Below are positions 18,960 to 26,529 of a stretch of DNA of 64,000 nt, one piece after another. The DNA is from Sphingomonas sp. IW22. Its GTDB lineage: Bacteria > Pseudomonadota > Alphaproteobacteria > Sphingomonadales > Sphingomonadaceae. The notes under the pieces are model-generated. The model saw only the letters and a program-made list of their open reading frames with translations, was not told the DNA's origin and made no database searches. Every line of letters starts with the position of its first letter. The stretch's first letter is position 1. The stretch lies in contig NZ_JBGGWB010000001.1 in the NCBI RefSeq assembly GCF_041321155.1, forward strand, positions 2,295,649 to 2,359,648. The letters run 5' to 3'. Made by a program: the position numbers and the translations under genes.

Positions 18960-19620
18960 GATGCGACGCGATGAACCTGGCAGGGCGACCAGCCAATGAG
19001 GGCTGGCGCCGTCTTCGGCGAAGGAACGCAAGTCCGCGTCGTGGCACTTGCCTTTGGTTCGCCATCCTCGCGGCGGGTTCAAGCGTGCCACCGTATTCAG
19101 ATGGGCGGCGATGCCGGTTGACCGGAACGAGTAGGTGCCACTCGCCGTCTGATCCCGCCCGCGCCCGCACGTCGGTGACCATCTGGAACGCATTGGCCTG
19201 GGGCAGGGGGTGTCGCCTCGTCCCTAAGTCCCGCGCGCGATCGTGCGGAACAGCGGCCCCATACGATCGTCGCGCAAGCCGACTGGGGTCGTCAGTCGAT
19301 CGCGTCGAGCAGCAGCCGCGCCCCGTCGAGTGCCAGCACGGGGTCTTGCCGCGCCTGACGTTATGCGCCCGCCCGCACCGACGCTGCCGGGTTCGCCGGC
19401 ACCACCTGGCCGGTCACCAATCAATCGAACAGGTGCCGCACGCCGGCGAGCGCTGCTTGACCGTGGGCGCGCTCACCTTTCGCGCTAGCGCCTCGATCCA
19501 GGCACCGCCGCGCAGCGGCTGGACGTCCGCGCTCGACGCCACCGCGCGCCTCGCGCCAAGCCAGAAACTCGCCCGCCGCGCGCGCATCAGCGCGGCGCAG
19601 ACACTGCTCATCGCTCAGGT
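18960..19620 (-). pseudogene. decayed tyrosine recombinase (phage-type integrase)
   Basis: Fragments in different minus-strand frames follow the order of a XerC/integrase-type recombinase. Near 19440-19510: EALARKVSAPTVKQR, then after a frameshift GVRHLFDW, a stop, and LVTGQVVPANPAASVR. Near 19240-19340: GKTPVLALDGARLLLDAID. Near 19080-19140: the SFRSTGIAAHLN stretch of the active-site region, then after another shift GGTLEPAARMANQ. Stops and frameshifts make it non-functional and the catalytic residues are incomplete. It marks an old integration event beside the truncated sigma gene. Confidence 0.7.
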
Positions 19621-19642
19621 TTAGCCGTCCCCGCCGACTTTC

Positions 19643-19996
19643 TCACATATCGTGTTCCATAGGCATCGGCTTCATCGCGTCGGGTTTGGGCTTGGCGTCG
19701 ACGGCCCCGGTACCGCGCTTCTTCTCCGCGCGACACTTGGCACCCATTTCGGCCATCTTTTTCTGGCTCATGCCCATTTTCTGCATGCCAGCTTTCGACA
19801 TACACGACGAGGCAGGCATGTTGCCCTTCATCTTGCCGTCCTTCATCCCCGGCATCATGTTGTCATGGCCCATCATGCCGCCGCCCATCGGCTTCGCCGG
19901 TGGTGCCGCGCGGTCTTGAGCAAGTGCGATGCCCGAACTTAGCAGCAGTGCTGAGAAGATTAGGCCCATCTGGGCGCGTGATATCGAAACGTTCAT
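19643..19996 (-). CDS. Met-rich secreted/periplasmic small protein
   Basis: 117 residues. A signal peptide is clear: basic start, hydrophobic core LIFSALLLSSGIALA and cleavage after ALA near residue 26. The mature part is rich in Met, Lys and Gly (PMGGGMMGHDNMMPGMKDG, MSKAGMQKMGMSQKKMAEM) with two cysteines, and ends MPMEHDM. Met/His clusters of this kind often bind copper or silver in the periplasm; that is inference. No family is recognised with certainty. The FNR-type site at 20120 lies 124 bp upstream of the start, on the divergent side. Confidence 0.7.
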   Translation of the reverse strand: MNVSISRAQMGLIFSALLLSSGIALAQDRAAPPAKPMGGGMMGHDNMMPGMKDGKMKGNMPASSCMSKAGMQKMGMSQKKMAEMGAKCRAEKKRGTGAVDAKPKPDAMKPMPMEHDM

Positions 19997-20119
19997 GTAA
20001 AATCCTTTTCATCGAAGTCAAAGCGTGGGCTCAATTAATCGGTAAGTTTTTTCCGCTCGCCCAGGAAATCAGGTTAAGCGTACTGCTGCTAGCCCTGCGC
20101 GCGGTCGCAGGTCGCGTCA

Positions 20120-20133
20120 TTGACGCAGATCAA
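20120..20133. promoter_or_regulatory. FNR/FixK-type operator in the 20 kb intergenic region
   Basis: TTGACGCAGATCAA, third identical copy; the flanks match the 9470 copy over about 40 bp with few changes. Possible targets are the Met-rich gene on the minus strand (start 124 bp away) or a plus-strand transcript that would cover the 44-codon frame at 20191-20325 and end at the terminator at 20327-20364. Confidence 0.75.
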
Positions 20134-20190
20134 AGCGGTACATTGCAGGCGAAGCGACAAGGCGGGCGCTCGCGGCAGGTATCAAGCCAC

Positions 20191-20325
20191 ATGAATGCGT
20201 ACGAATCGGGCGAACGGAAAAGGCGAAAACGCCCCGGTCCTGACCGTGCGGCGGGTCGGTACCTAGAGCAAAATAGGTCGGCCTACGGCGCTACCGCCGT
20301 TCGTCACGGTGATGGCGTCACCTGA
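20191..20325 (+). CDS. candidate 44-residue basic small protein, or part of a short RNA
   Basis: ATG at 20191 to TGA at 20323-20325, 44 codons, with no similarity recognised. The protein is Arg/Lys-rich at its start (SGERKRRKRPGPDRAAGRY). It begins about 58 bp after the FNR-type site and its stop codon lies 1 bp before the stem of a strong terminator, an arrangement expected of a real small gene. The ribosome-binding site is weak (AGGT 10 nt upstream). The alternative is a non-coding RNA of about 180 nt over the same stretch. Confidence 0.4.
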   Translation: MNAYESGERKRRKRPGPDRAAGRYLEQNRSAYGATAVRHGDGVT

Positions 20326-20326
20326 C

Positions 20327-20364
20327 CCCGGCCGCCAGCGGTGGCGGCCGGGTACCTTTTTCCT
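20327..20364 (+). terminator. rho-independent terminator
   Basis: CCCGGCCGCCA and TGGCGGCCGGG form an 11-bp GC-rich perfect stem around a 4-nt loop (20327-20352), followed by TACC and a run of five T. It reads on the plus strand, so a transcript that starts near the FNR-type site at 20120 would end here. Confidence 0.75.
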
Positions 20365-20675
20365 TAAGGATCGCGAAAGTTCGGGCGCGGCGTCGATGGC
20401 CTGGCCGCTGGCAGCCAAACTCGGATGGCTGCCGTGTACAATGGGCTTCTATAGGAGCCAAAGAGATCGTGAAATCCCGCCTCTCAGCGTCACCCCGCGC
20501 TGTGGTCTACAGCGTTTACTGCGGAATTTCTCCGGAATTTCTGGGTTGACCTTGGACTATGGTCCAAGGGCTATCGGTCTCGCGTGGACCATGATCAGTC
20601 AATCATCGGCAACTTCGCCCCAGGCTTGGATGCCCTGGCAGACCAGAGCAGTGATTCGGGCGTGGGTAACGAGGT
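20365..20675. other. upstream region of the FNR-like gene
   Basis: 311 bp without a recognised gene. It holds the palindrome at 20550-20569 and must contain the promoter of the regulator gene. An in-frame TAA at 20667-20669 excludes a start further upstream for the regulator. Confidence 0.5.
20550..20569. promoter_or_regulatory. palindrome CCTTGGAC-TATG-GTCCAAGG
   Basis: Perfect 8-bp arms around TATG, 107 bp before the GTG start of the FNR-like gene. Its inner core matches the palindrome upstream of the GT4 gene (14269-14284). A second, unrelated transcription factor may control both promoters. Confidence 0.6.
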
Positions 20676-21374
20676 GTGAGAGTAGCTTGTCCCGGCTGCG
20701 AAATACGTGATCGGGCGCTATGCGCCGGCCTCAGCGATGCGGAACTGGCGCCGCTCAGCGCCCTGAAGCGTCGACGACGTTTTGCAAAGGGGGAGCCCGT
20801 TATCTGGGCGGGCGACGAAAACATGATCTTCGCGAACGTCGTCTCGGGCGTTCTCAAGCTTAATGCCTCCACGGCGGATGGGCGTGAGCAGATTGTGGGC
20901 CTGATGTACCCAGCCGATTTCATCGGCAGACCTTACGCGTCCTCAACACGCTACAACGTGGTGGCGCTGACGGACGCTGAGCTGTGCGTGTTTTCACGAA
21001 AGCACTTCGAGCAGGCGCTCAGGACCTACGACAAGTTGAAGCGGTTGCTGCTCCAGCGCACGCTGGATGAGCTAGACCATAGCCGCGAGTGGATGCTCCT
21101 GCTCGGCCGCAAGACGGCGGAAGAGAAGGTGGCGAGCTTTCTCGTCCAGATGGCGCGCCGGATCGGCCGTGGCGGTTGCGCCCGGTCGCCGCTGGATGAG
21201 TTCGTCCTACCGCTCAGCCGGGCTCAGATCGCCGACGTGCTCGGACTTACGATCGAGACGGTCAGCCGACAGATGACAAGATTGAGAAGCGCCGGCGTCA
21301 TTGATCTGCCAACGACGCGCTCGATCAGGGTTTTGAACGAAATCGCGCTCTCGGCACGTGCGGAACAGGGCTAG
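20676..21374 (+). CDS. Crp/Fnr-family regulator with FNR-type Fe-S cysteines
   Basis: 232 residues from a GTG. The N-terminus has Cys5-X2-Cys8-X7-Cys16, and Cys104 lies in ELCVFSR, the set that carries a [4Fe-4S] cluster in FnrN/FnrL-type oxygen sensors. A cNMP-fold domain (about 20-120) and a dimer helix are followed by a helix-turn-helix (about 175-205) with IETVSRQ: Glu194, Ser197 and Arg198 correspond to the E-xx-SR residues by which FNR reads TTGA half-sites. This agrees with the three TTGACGCAGATCAA sites in the window. Predicted role: activator under low oxygen. The mechanism is inferred from family knowledge. Confidence 0.9.
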   Translation: MRVACPGCEIRDRALCAGLSDAELAPLSALKRRRRFAKGEPVIWAGDENMIFANVVSGVLKLNASTADGREQIVGLMYPADFIGRPYASSTRYNVVALTDAELCVFSRKHFEQALRTYDKLKRLLLQRTLDELDHSREWMLLLGRKTAEEKVASFLVQMARRIGRGGCARSPLDEFVLPLSRAQIADVLGLTIETVSRQMTRLRSAGVIDLPTTRSIRVLNEIALSARAEQG

Positions 21375-21719
21375 GCCGCCGGTGACATTCGCCCGGAAGT
21401 CCACTCGTGCGGCGCTGCCATCAACTGCCGCCCGGCCACATGGGCAGGTCGAGCGTCCGCGCCGCCACCAGCGGCATGGGAGCGTCGGCAGCGTCAAGGC
21501 TAGGACAAGCTGTGGGCGATTGCCTTGATTTGCCTTCAAGCCTGAGCCGAATCTCGCAGTTGCGTCCCGGTGGCGCTCCAGCCAACAAAAGGAAAGGGGA
21601 CCGCAGCGACTTATCTGCTTTCAGCCCTGATCCTCCTCCCTACGCTCCCATGAGCTGAGCCATCGCCATCGTCTCGGCGAACGTGCGCCCAGCGTTGCCG
21701 CCGGGCGTCTAACGGACAG
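21375..21719. other. intergenic region, nothing recognised
   Basis: 345 bp between the regulator gene and the DUF2383 remnant. Short open frames here have no protein-like features. No clear terminator hairpin with a T-run was seen. Confidence 0.4.
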
Positions 21720-22052
21720 CTACGCTATACTATGCTTGAGCGCGCTTGCGCGGTCGTGACCAGCCTGGACCGAGGCGAAGCCATCACGAATTATCGCTGC
21801 GGTGGATGTCTGCAATTCGGTATCCTTCAACGCTTCTTGGAACTTGGCTTTGATGTAGTCCTCGCCGCGTTCGGCCTCCTGGATGATCGCCTTGTCGATC
21901 TTGCCGGTAAGCGCCTGCTTGAGATCCATGAAACGACGATGCGCTGCGGCGAGCAAGCTGGAGTCATCTTCGGGGGTTCCACCGAGCCGGCGGACCTCGG
22001 CTTGCAACGAACTCGCTACCTGGCTGCGATCACGCGCGAAGTCAGCGAACAT
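21720..22052 (-). pseudogene. PA2169-type four-helix-bundle protein (DUF2383), N-terminally truncated
   Basis: 110 residues: LQAEVRRLGGTPEDDSSLLAAAHRRFMDL, then IIQEAERGEDYIKAKFQEALKD. These match the C-terminal two thirds of DUF2383 proteins, ferritin-like stress proteins of about 145-150 residues. The first helix (about 40 residues) is missing; the frame runs upstream only into the start of another truncated gene at about 22065. The C-terminus is complete. Probably non-functional, created by a deletion that joined two genes head to head. Confidence 0.7.
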
Positions 22053-22064
22053 GGTCGCGAATTG

Positions 22065-22337
22065 GGTGCGATCGTCGCAGCGTTCCTGGGCTGGTTCGCA
22101 GGCGGCTTCTACCTAACCGACCGCAATCCGATTCTAATGACGCACCGCTGGCTTGGAACCGCCATTGCCGGTGTCGGGCTGGTGCTGGTCTACTTGGCGG
22201 CAGGTCATCGCCGCGCGCCGGAGCGATCACGCAAGCTCTACCTGGTCCTGCTCGGCTTGATGACGCTAGCGATCTCGGTTCAAGGCTTTCGTGGAGGAAC
22301 GTTCATGCACGGCGGCTTGAACCATCTGGCATTCTGA
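22065..22337 (+). pseudogene. multi-TM membrane protein, N-terminally truncated (DUF2231-like)
   Basis: About 90 residues from AIVAAFLGWFAGGFY to the stop: WLGTAIAGVGLVLVYLAA, KLYLVLLGLMTLAISVQGF and FMHGGLNHLAF form two to three membrane helices. The beginning is absent and replaced by antisense sequence of the DUF2383 gene. The last 20 codons are repeated almost exactly at 33408-33467, again just before a SnoaL-like gene, so this gene and its downstream neighbour were once a duplicated pair. The family name is tentative. Confidence 0.5.
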
Positions 22338-22353
22338 AATCGTGGGTGAAGAT

Positions 22354-22823
22354 ATGGCTTTCCGTTTGCAGAAGATCTTGGTGGCGTCGCTGCTACTGCC
22401 CACCGCAGCAACCGCGCAGCCTTCGAACCATGCCACCGACACGCTCGCCGTGCAGGCAGTTCTGTCGCAATATAAAGCGGCGACCGAGAAGCTTGACGGG
22501 GCGGGGACCGAGCGGCTGTTCACGCCGGATTCGCGGATATTCGAAACTGGCGGCTCGGAAGAAACCTACGCCAACTATCTCAGCCATCACCTCCGGCCGG
22601 AGCTCGCTGCCTTCAAGTCTTTCAAATTCTCAGACTACAAGGTCGACGTGCGGTTCGAAGGGCCGATTGCGCTCGCACCGAAACCTATCGCTACCGGATC
22701 GAGCCCAAGACTGGAGATGTCGCGGAGCGGATCGGTGCCGCGACGAGCGTGCTCAAGAAGGTCGGCGGCACGTGGAAAATCGTCAGCATGCACAATAGCG
22801 GCCGCCGCCCCAAGGGATCCTGA
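22354..22823 (+). pseudogene. SnoaL/DUF4440-like secreted protein, frameshifted
   Basis: Paralogue of the intact gene at 33478-33948. It has a signal peptide (VASLLLPTAATAQ) and the shared stretch AVLSQYKAATEKLDGAGTERLF, then FETGGSEETYANYL and FSDYKVDVRFEGPIAL. After this, near 22677, one base is missing relative to the paralogue. In the next frame the reading resumes as ETYRYRIEPKTGDVAERIG and WKIVSMHNSGRRPKGS with the stop at 22821-22823. The lesion removes the last 50 residues, so the product is probably dead. Confidence 0.75.
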
Positions 22824-23196
22824 CCGCCGCATCTGTCATATACCAAGATCTCTGGGGGTGCTCATTGCGGGTCAGCGTCCGACGCGGCATCCGCTGAGCA
22901 GCAACAGCGCGAACGCGCGTCACGGCTGTCTACCAAGTCTAGCGAACGCGCTTGAGCGGCGCGCCCGCACAACATTCAATGTCGATTCGGCGGCCACGCC
23001 TGTATCGGCGGACTGTGGCGCCAACCGAAGCGCCTGAGGCAAACCAATCCTTTTGCCCCTTCAAGGGCTCGCCCTCACCTCAGTCGATCGCACCGCAAAA
23101 GGGCTGATGACGTTGGCGCGGGCGAATAGCGGAATAGTGAATGGTTCGACGGCGAGCCCTCCCGCTGGATCTGCCTGCACTGAGCGTCGGAAGTGG
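22824..23196. other. intergenic region, nothing recognised
   Basis: 373 bp between the frameshifted SnoaL-like gene and the end of the CueR-like gene. No coding similarity, RNA gene or clear repeat was seen. Confidence 0.4.
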
Positions 23197-23596
23197 TTAG
23201 GCCGTCCCGATCGCAAGATCGTCCAGGATCGGGCAGTCCGGCCGATCGCCGCCAGCGCAGCGATGAGCCAGATCCTCGAGCGACTTGCGCATGGCGCGGA
23301 GCTCGCGCTCCTTGCGCTTCATCTCACCGGCTCGTGCGATAGCGAGCGCCTTCACCTCGCCTCTCGCGCGGCCACTGTCCTGCCATAGAGCGAGTAGCTG
23401 GCCAATCTCTTGGATAGGAAAGCCGAGATCGCGCGCGCGCCGGTGAGATGAAGCGCAGCATGTGCACCTCGCGTTCGTCATAGTCGCGGTAGCCGGAGTG
23501 ACGTCGCGCGGCCTTCGGGATGAGGCCGATAGCCTCATAGTGGCGGATCATCCGCTGGCTGACGCCCGAAGCTTTGGCCGCCTGTCCTATATTCAC
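23197..23596 (-). pseudogene. CueR/HmrR-type MerR-family copper regulator, frameshifted
   Basis: Starts at GTG 23596 after GAGGAG, 11 bp past the copA stop: VNIGQAAKASGVSQRMIRHY and GYRDYDEREVHMLRFI give the MerR helix-turn-helix and wing. Near 23445, in a run of CG repeats, the frame changes. The rest, RRARDLGFPIQEIGQLLALW through HRCAGGDRPDCPILDDLA, is in the +1 frame and includes the dimer helix and the two-cysteine metal loop (C...DRPDCPI) typical of CueR. As read, the protein would end in nonsense after residue 50. A real frameshift or a sequencing error are both possible. Confidence 0.8.
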
Positions 23597-23607
23597 GTAT
23601 TGTCTCC

Positions 23608-26061
23608 TCAAGCCGCCGTCGGACGCCAACGGCGAAGCGTCAGAGCATTGGCGACGACACTGACGCTCGACAGCGCCATGGCCGCGCCGGCGATCACCGG
23701 GCTCAGATAACCGAAGGCTGCCAGCGGGATGCCGATCAGGTTGTAGATGAACGCCCAGAACAGCCCCTGGCGGATCTTGGCATAGGTCCGCTTCGAGATG
23801 TCGATCGCATCCGCGACCAGGCGAGGGTCGCCGCGCATCAGCGTGATGCCGGCCGCGTGCATGGCGACGTCCGTTCCCGTCGACATGGCGATGCCGACAT
23901 CGGCTGCCGCGAGGGCAGGGGCGTCGTTGACCCCGTCGCCGACCATGGCGACCGTGCGGTCCTCTCCTCGCAAGGCTGCCACCGCATCCGACTTTCCTTC
24001 CGGCAGGACATTGGCGACGACGTCGGCGATGCCCAGCTTGGCGGCCGCTGCGCGCGCGCTTCCCGCATTGTCCCCGGTAAGCATCACGCTGCGTATACCG
24101 CGGCCATGCAGCGCCGCCACGGCGGCCGCAGCGGAGGCCTTCACCTCGTCACCGAACGCGAGGAGGCCGAGGAGGCGGCGCTCGGGAGCGCGTTCCGCGA
24201 CCCAGGAGACCGTCCGTCCCTCCGATTCCAGTCTGGCCGCTTCGACGGCCAGCTGCTCCAGGGCGATACCTTCGTCCGCCATCAAGCGCGTGCTGCCGAG
24301 GATCAAGTTGCGGCCGTTGACGTCCGCAGCGACGCCGCGACCCGGCAGGCCGCGCATGCCTTCAGCGCTGACGGGTTGGACGCCTTCCGATTTGGCCCAT
24401 GCCATGACGGCCCGCGCGAGCGGATGCTCGCTTCCATCCTGCAGTGCTGCGGCGAGCTCGATGAGTTGGGTGCGCTCCACTCCGGCGGCGGGCAGTCCCG
24501 CCAGCAGCGAGGGCTTGCCTTCGGTGAGCGTGCCGGTCTTGTCGAACGCGACGACGTTGATGCGGTGCGCGGTCTCGAGCGCCTCCGCGTCCTTGATCAG
24601 CACTCCTGCTCGCGCGGCGACCCCGGTGCCGGCCATGATTGCGGTCGGCGTGGCCAGGCCAAGCGCGCACGGGCAGGCGATGACGAGCACCGCCACCGCG
24701 TTCAGGATCGCAACTTCCACTCCGGCGCCGGCGATCAGCCAGCCGGCGAGGGTAAGCGAGGCTATGACGAGAACGATCGGAACGAACACGGCGCTAACCC
24801 GGTCGACGAGCCGCTGGATCGGAGCCTTGGCGCCTTGCGCGCTCTCGACCAGGCGCACGATGCGCGCGAGGGTGGTCTCGGCGCCCACGGCTGTCGTCTC
24901 GACCAGGATGAGCCCGTCCGCATTGATCGACCCGCCGGTCACCTTGTCTCCGGCGGCTTTGGGCACCGGCAGGCTTTCTCCCGTGAGCATCGACTCGTCG
25001 ACATGGGTAGCCCCGTCGATCAACAGCCCGTCGACCGGGATGCGCTCGCCGGGCCGGACGCGCACCCGGTCGCCGTTACGCACCTCGGAGAGGGCGACCT
25101 CTCGTTCGGCACCGTCGGCGCCGACGACGCGCGCCTGGTCGGGTCGCAGCGCCATCAGCGCGCGGATCGCCTCGCCGGTCTGGCGCTTGGCGCGGCCTTC
25201 GAGCCACTTGCCAAGCAGGATGAGCGTGATGACGACGGCCGAAGCCTCGAAGTAGTAATGCGCGTCCATGCCGTGCATCGGCGCGAACAGCAGCTGGTAG
25301 AGGCTGAGCCCATAGGCGGCCGATGTGCCGATCGCGACCAGGAGGTCCATACTGCCGGTGCGGGCACGCGCGGCCTTCCAACCCGCGCGGTAGAAGCGCG
25401 CGCCCAGCCAGAACTGCACGGGTGTCGCGAGCAGTAGCTGGATCCAGCCTGGCACCGCCACCTCGATACCGAACGGGGCCAGCAGCATCGGCACGACCAG
25501 CGGCAGCGACAGCGCCGCGGCGATCAGCACATGGCGGAGCTCTCTTGTCGCGGCGGCGTTGGGGCGGGCGTCCTCGATGCCCCGCTCCGTCTCCGCCGAG
25601 CCGGTGCGCGCGGATGCGGTGTAACCGGCGCTTTCGACGGCCTCGATCAGGACATACGCGGGGACGTCCCCTACCGCTTCGATCCTCGCCGTTTCGGCCG
25701 CCAAGTTGACACTCGCGGAGCGGACGCCGGGCACTTTCAGCAGCGCCTTTTCTACCCGACCGACGCACGTCGCGCAGGTCATGCCGGTGATCGTCAGCTC
25801 GGTCGTTTGCGTCACCGGCGTGTAGCCCGCCGCGAGCACCGCATCGGCCACGGCGCCGACATCGGATCGTCCGTCGACGAATTCGACATTTGCCCGCTCG
25901 GTCGCGAGGTTGACCGAGGCGACGACGACGCCGGGCACCCCGGCGATAGCACGCTCGACCCGACCAACGCACGTCGCGCAGGTCATGCCTTCGATGGGCA
26001 GCGACAGCATCTCTTCTCTTCCCGCGTGCGCTGTCGCCTGCAGTCGTGCCGGTGCGTTCAT
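23608..26061 (-). CDS. copA: Cu(I)-translocating P1B-type ATPase
   Basis: 817 residues from the ATG at 26061 (GGAGA upstream; a longer frame begins at a TTG). Two N-terminal metal-binding domains each carry [12 protein letters not shown] (near residues 25 and 95). Then come about eight membrane helices, the TGES actuator motif ([10 protein letters not shown]), the CPC transport motif in [14 protein letters not shown], the phosphorylated Asp in [10 protein letters not shown], the HP motif SEHPLARA and the hinge [10 protein letters not shown]. It exports Cu+ from cytoplasm to periplasm. The promoter shows a MerR-type operator, and the regulator follows it in the same operon. Confidence 0.97.
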   Translation of the reverse strand: MNAPARLQATAHAGREEMLSLPIEGMTCATCVGRVERAIAGVPGVVVASVNLATERANVEFVDGRSDVGAVADAVLAAGYTPVTQTTELTITGMTCATCVGRVEKALLKVPGVRSASVNLAAETARIEAVGDVPAYVLIEAVESAGYTASARTGSAETERGIEDARPNAAATRELRHVLIAAALSLPLVVPMLLAPFGIEVAVPGWIQLLLATPVQFWLGARFYRAGWKAARARTGSMDLLVAIGTSAAYGLSLYQLLFAPMHGMDAHYYFEASAVVITLILLGKWLEGRAKRQTGEAIRALMALRPDQARVVGADGAEREVALSEVRNGDRVRVRPGERIPVDGLLIDGATHVDESMLTGESLPVPKAAGDKVTGGSINADGLILVETTAVGAETTLARIVRLVESAQGAKAPIQRLVDRVSAVFVPIVLVIASLTLAGWLIAGAGVEVAILNAVAVLVIACPCALGLATPTAIMAGTGVAARAGVLIKDAEALETAHRINVVAFDKTGTLTEGKPSLLAGLPAAGVERTQLIELAAALQDGSEHPLARAVMAWAKSEGVQPVSAEGMRGLPGRGVAADVNGRNLILGSTRLMADEGIALEQLAVEAARLESEGRTVSWVAERAPERRLLGLLAFGDEVKASAAAAVAALHGRGIRSVMLTGDNAGSARAAAAKLGIADVVANVLPEGKSDAVAALRGEDRTVAMVGDGVNDAPALAAADVGIAMSTGTDVAMHAAGITLMRGDPRLVADAIDISKRTYAKIRQGLFWAFIYNLIGIPLAAFGYLSPVIAGAAMALSSVSVVANALTLRRWRPTAA

Positions 26062-26088
26062 GGTCGTCTCCAATATCGAGTCGACGAG

Positions 26089-26119
26089 CTTATCGTCCCT
26101 GACATCGTGTCAAGGTCAA
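26089..26119 (-). promoter_or_regulatory. MerR-type promoter of copA
   Basis: On the minus strand, TTGACC (-35, 26114-26119) and GATAAG (-10, 26089-26094) are 19 bp apart, the over-long spacer used by MerR-family activators. The dyad GACAC-G-ATGTC (26101-26111) sits in the spacer. This fits CueR/HmrR control by Cu+. Confidence 0.75.
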
Positions 26120-26136
26120 CAACGAAAACTTACCCC

Positions 26137-26168
26137 TTGACCCTGACACAGTGTCAAACCCCACATTT
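26137..26168 (+). promoter_or_regulatory. MerR-type promoter of the copZ-like gene
   Basis: TTGACC at 26137-26142, the perfect dyad GACAC-A-GTGTC at 26145-26155, and a weak -10 (CACATT or ACATTT) after a 19-20 bp spacer. It is the divergent partner of the copA promoter and shares the dyad type, so one regulator probably serves both. Confidence 0.65.
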
Positions 26169-26196
26169 GCTTCATTCACCTCATGGGAGAACGAAG

Positions 26197-26391
26197 ATGA
26201 TCGATTTCAAGGTACAGGGAATGACCTGCGGCGGTTGCGTGCGGGGTGTGACGAACGCGCTTCAACGCGTCGATGCGGATGCCGTCGTCAACGTCGACCT
26301 GGCGAGCAAGACGGTGTCGGTAAGCTCGGCAGCCGATGTACAGCAACTCAAGCAGGCCATCGAGAAGGCCGGCTTTGTGGTGACGCAATAA
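26197..26391 (+). CDS. copZ: heavy-metal-associated domain copper chaperone
   Basis: 64 residues from the ATG at 26197 behind GGGAGA. It is a single HMA domain: MIDFKVQGMTCGGCVRGVTNAL with the CxxC metal site at Cys11 and Cys14, then VDLASKTVSVSS and IEKAGFVV, the usual beta-alpha-beta-beta-alpha-beta ferredoxin-like pattern. It probably binds Cu+ in the cytoplasm and delivers it to the HMA domains of CopA. It is transcribed divergently from copA with its own MerR-type operator. Confidence 0.85.
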   Translation: MIDFKVQGMTCGGCVRGVTNALQRVDADAVVNVDLASKTVSVSSAADVQQLKQAIEKAGFVVTQ

Positions 26392-26529
26392 ACCCGATTT
26401 TATCTGAGGGCTTTGCGGGGCGGGCGCGTAAAGGGATTGTGCGGTGATCCGCACGTGCCCGCCTCGCGATCATAAGTGCAGCGGGCCTGTCCACGTTCCG
26501 CAGCACAAATGAATGAGGGTGGCAGCGTC

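Noticed and set aside
18971-19624. 217-residue plus-strand protein
   Set aside because: Opposite to ordered recombinase fragments on the minus strand; the plus-strand translation has no protein-like pattern.
20309-20710. 133-residue plus-strand protein upstream of the FNR-like gene
   Set aside because: It runs through the terminator hairpin and the palindrome and overlaps the regulator start; composition is not protein-like.
21732-22337. Single 201-residue plus-strand protein
   Set aside because: Its first half is antisense to a DUF2383 gene fragment; only the last 90 residues look like a real membrane protein, so it was split.
26094-26155. TTGAC motifs between copA and copZ as further FNR sites
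   Set aside because: They are the -35 elements and GACAC dyads of MerR-type promoters with 19-20 bp spacers, not TTGA-N6-TCAA sites.
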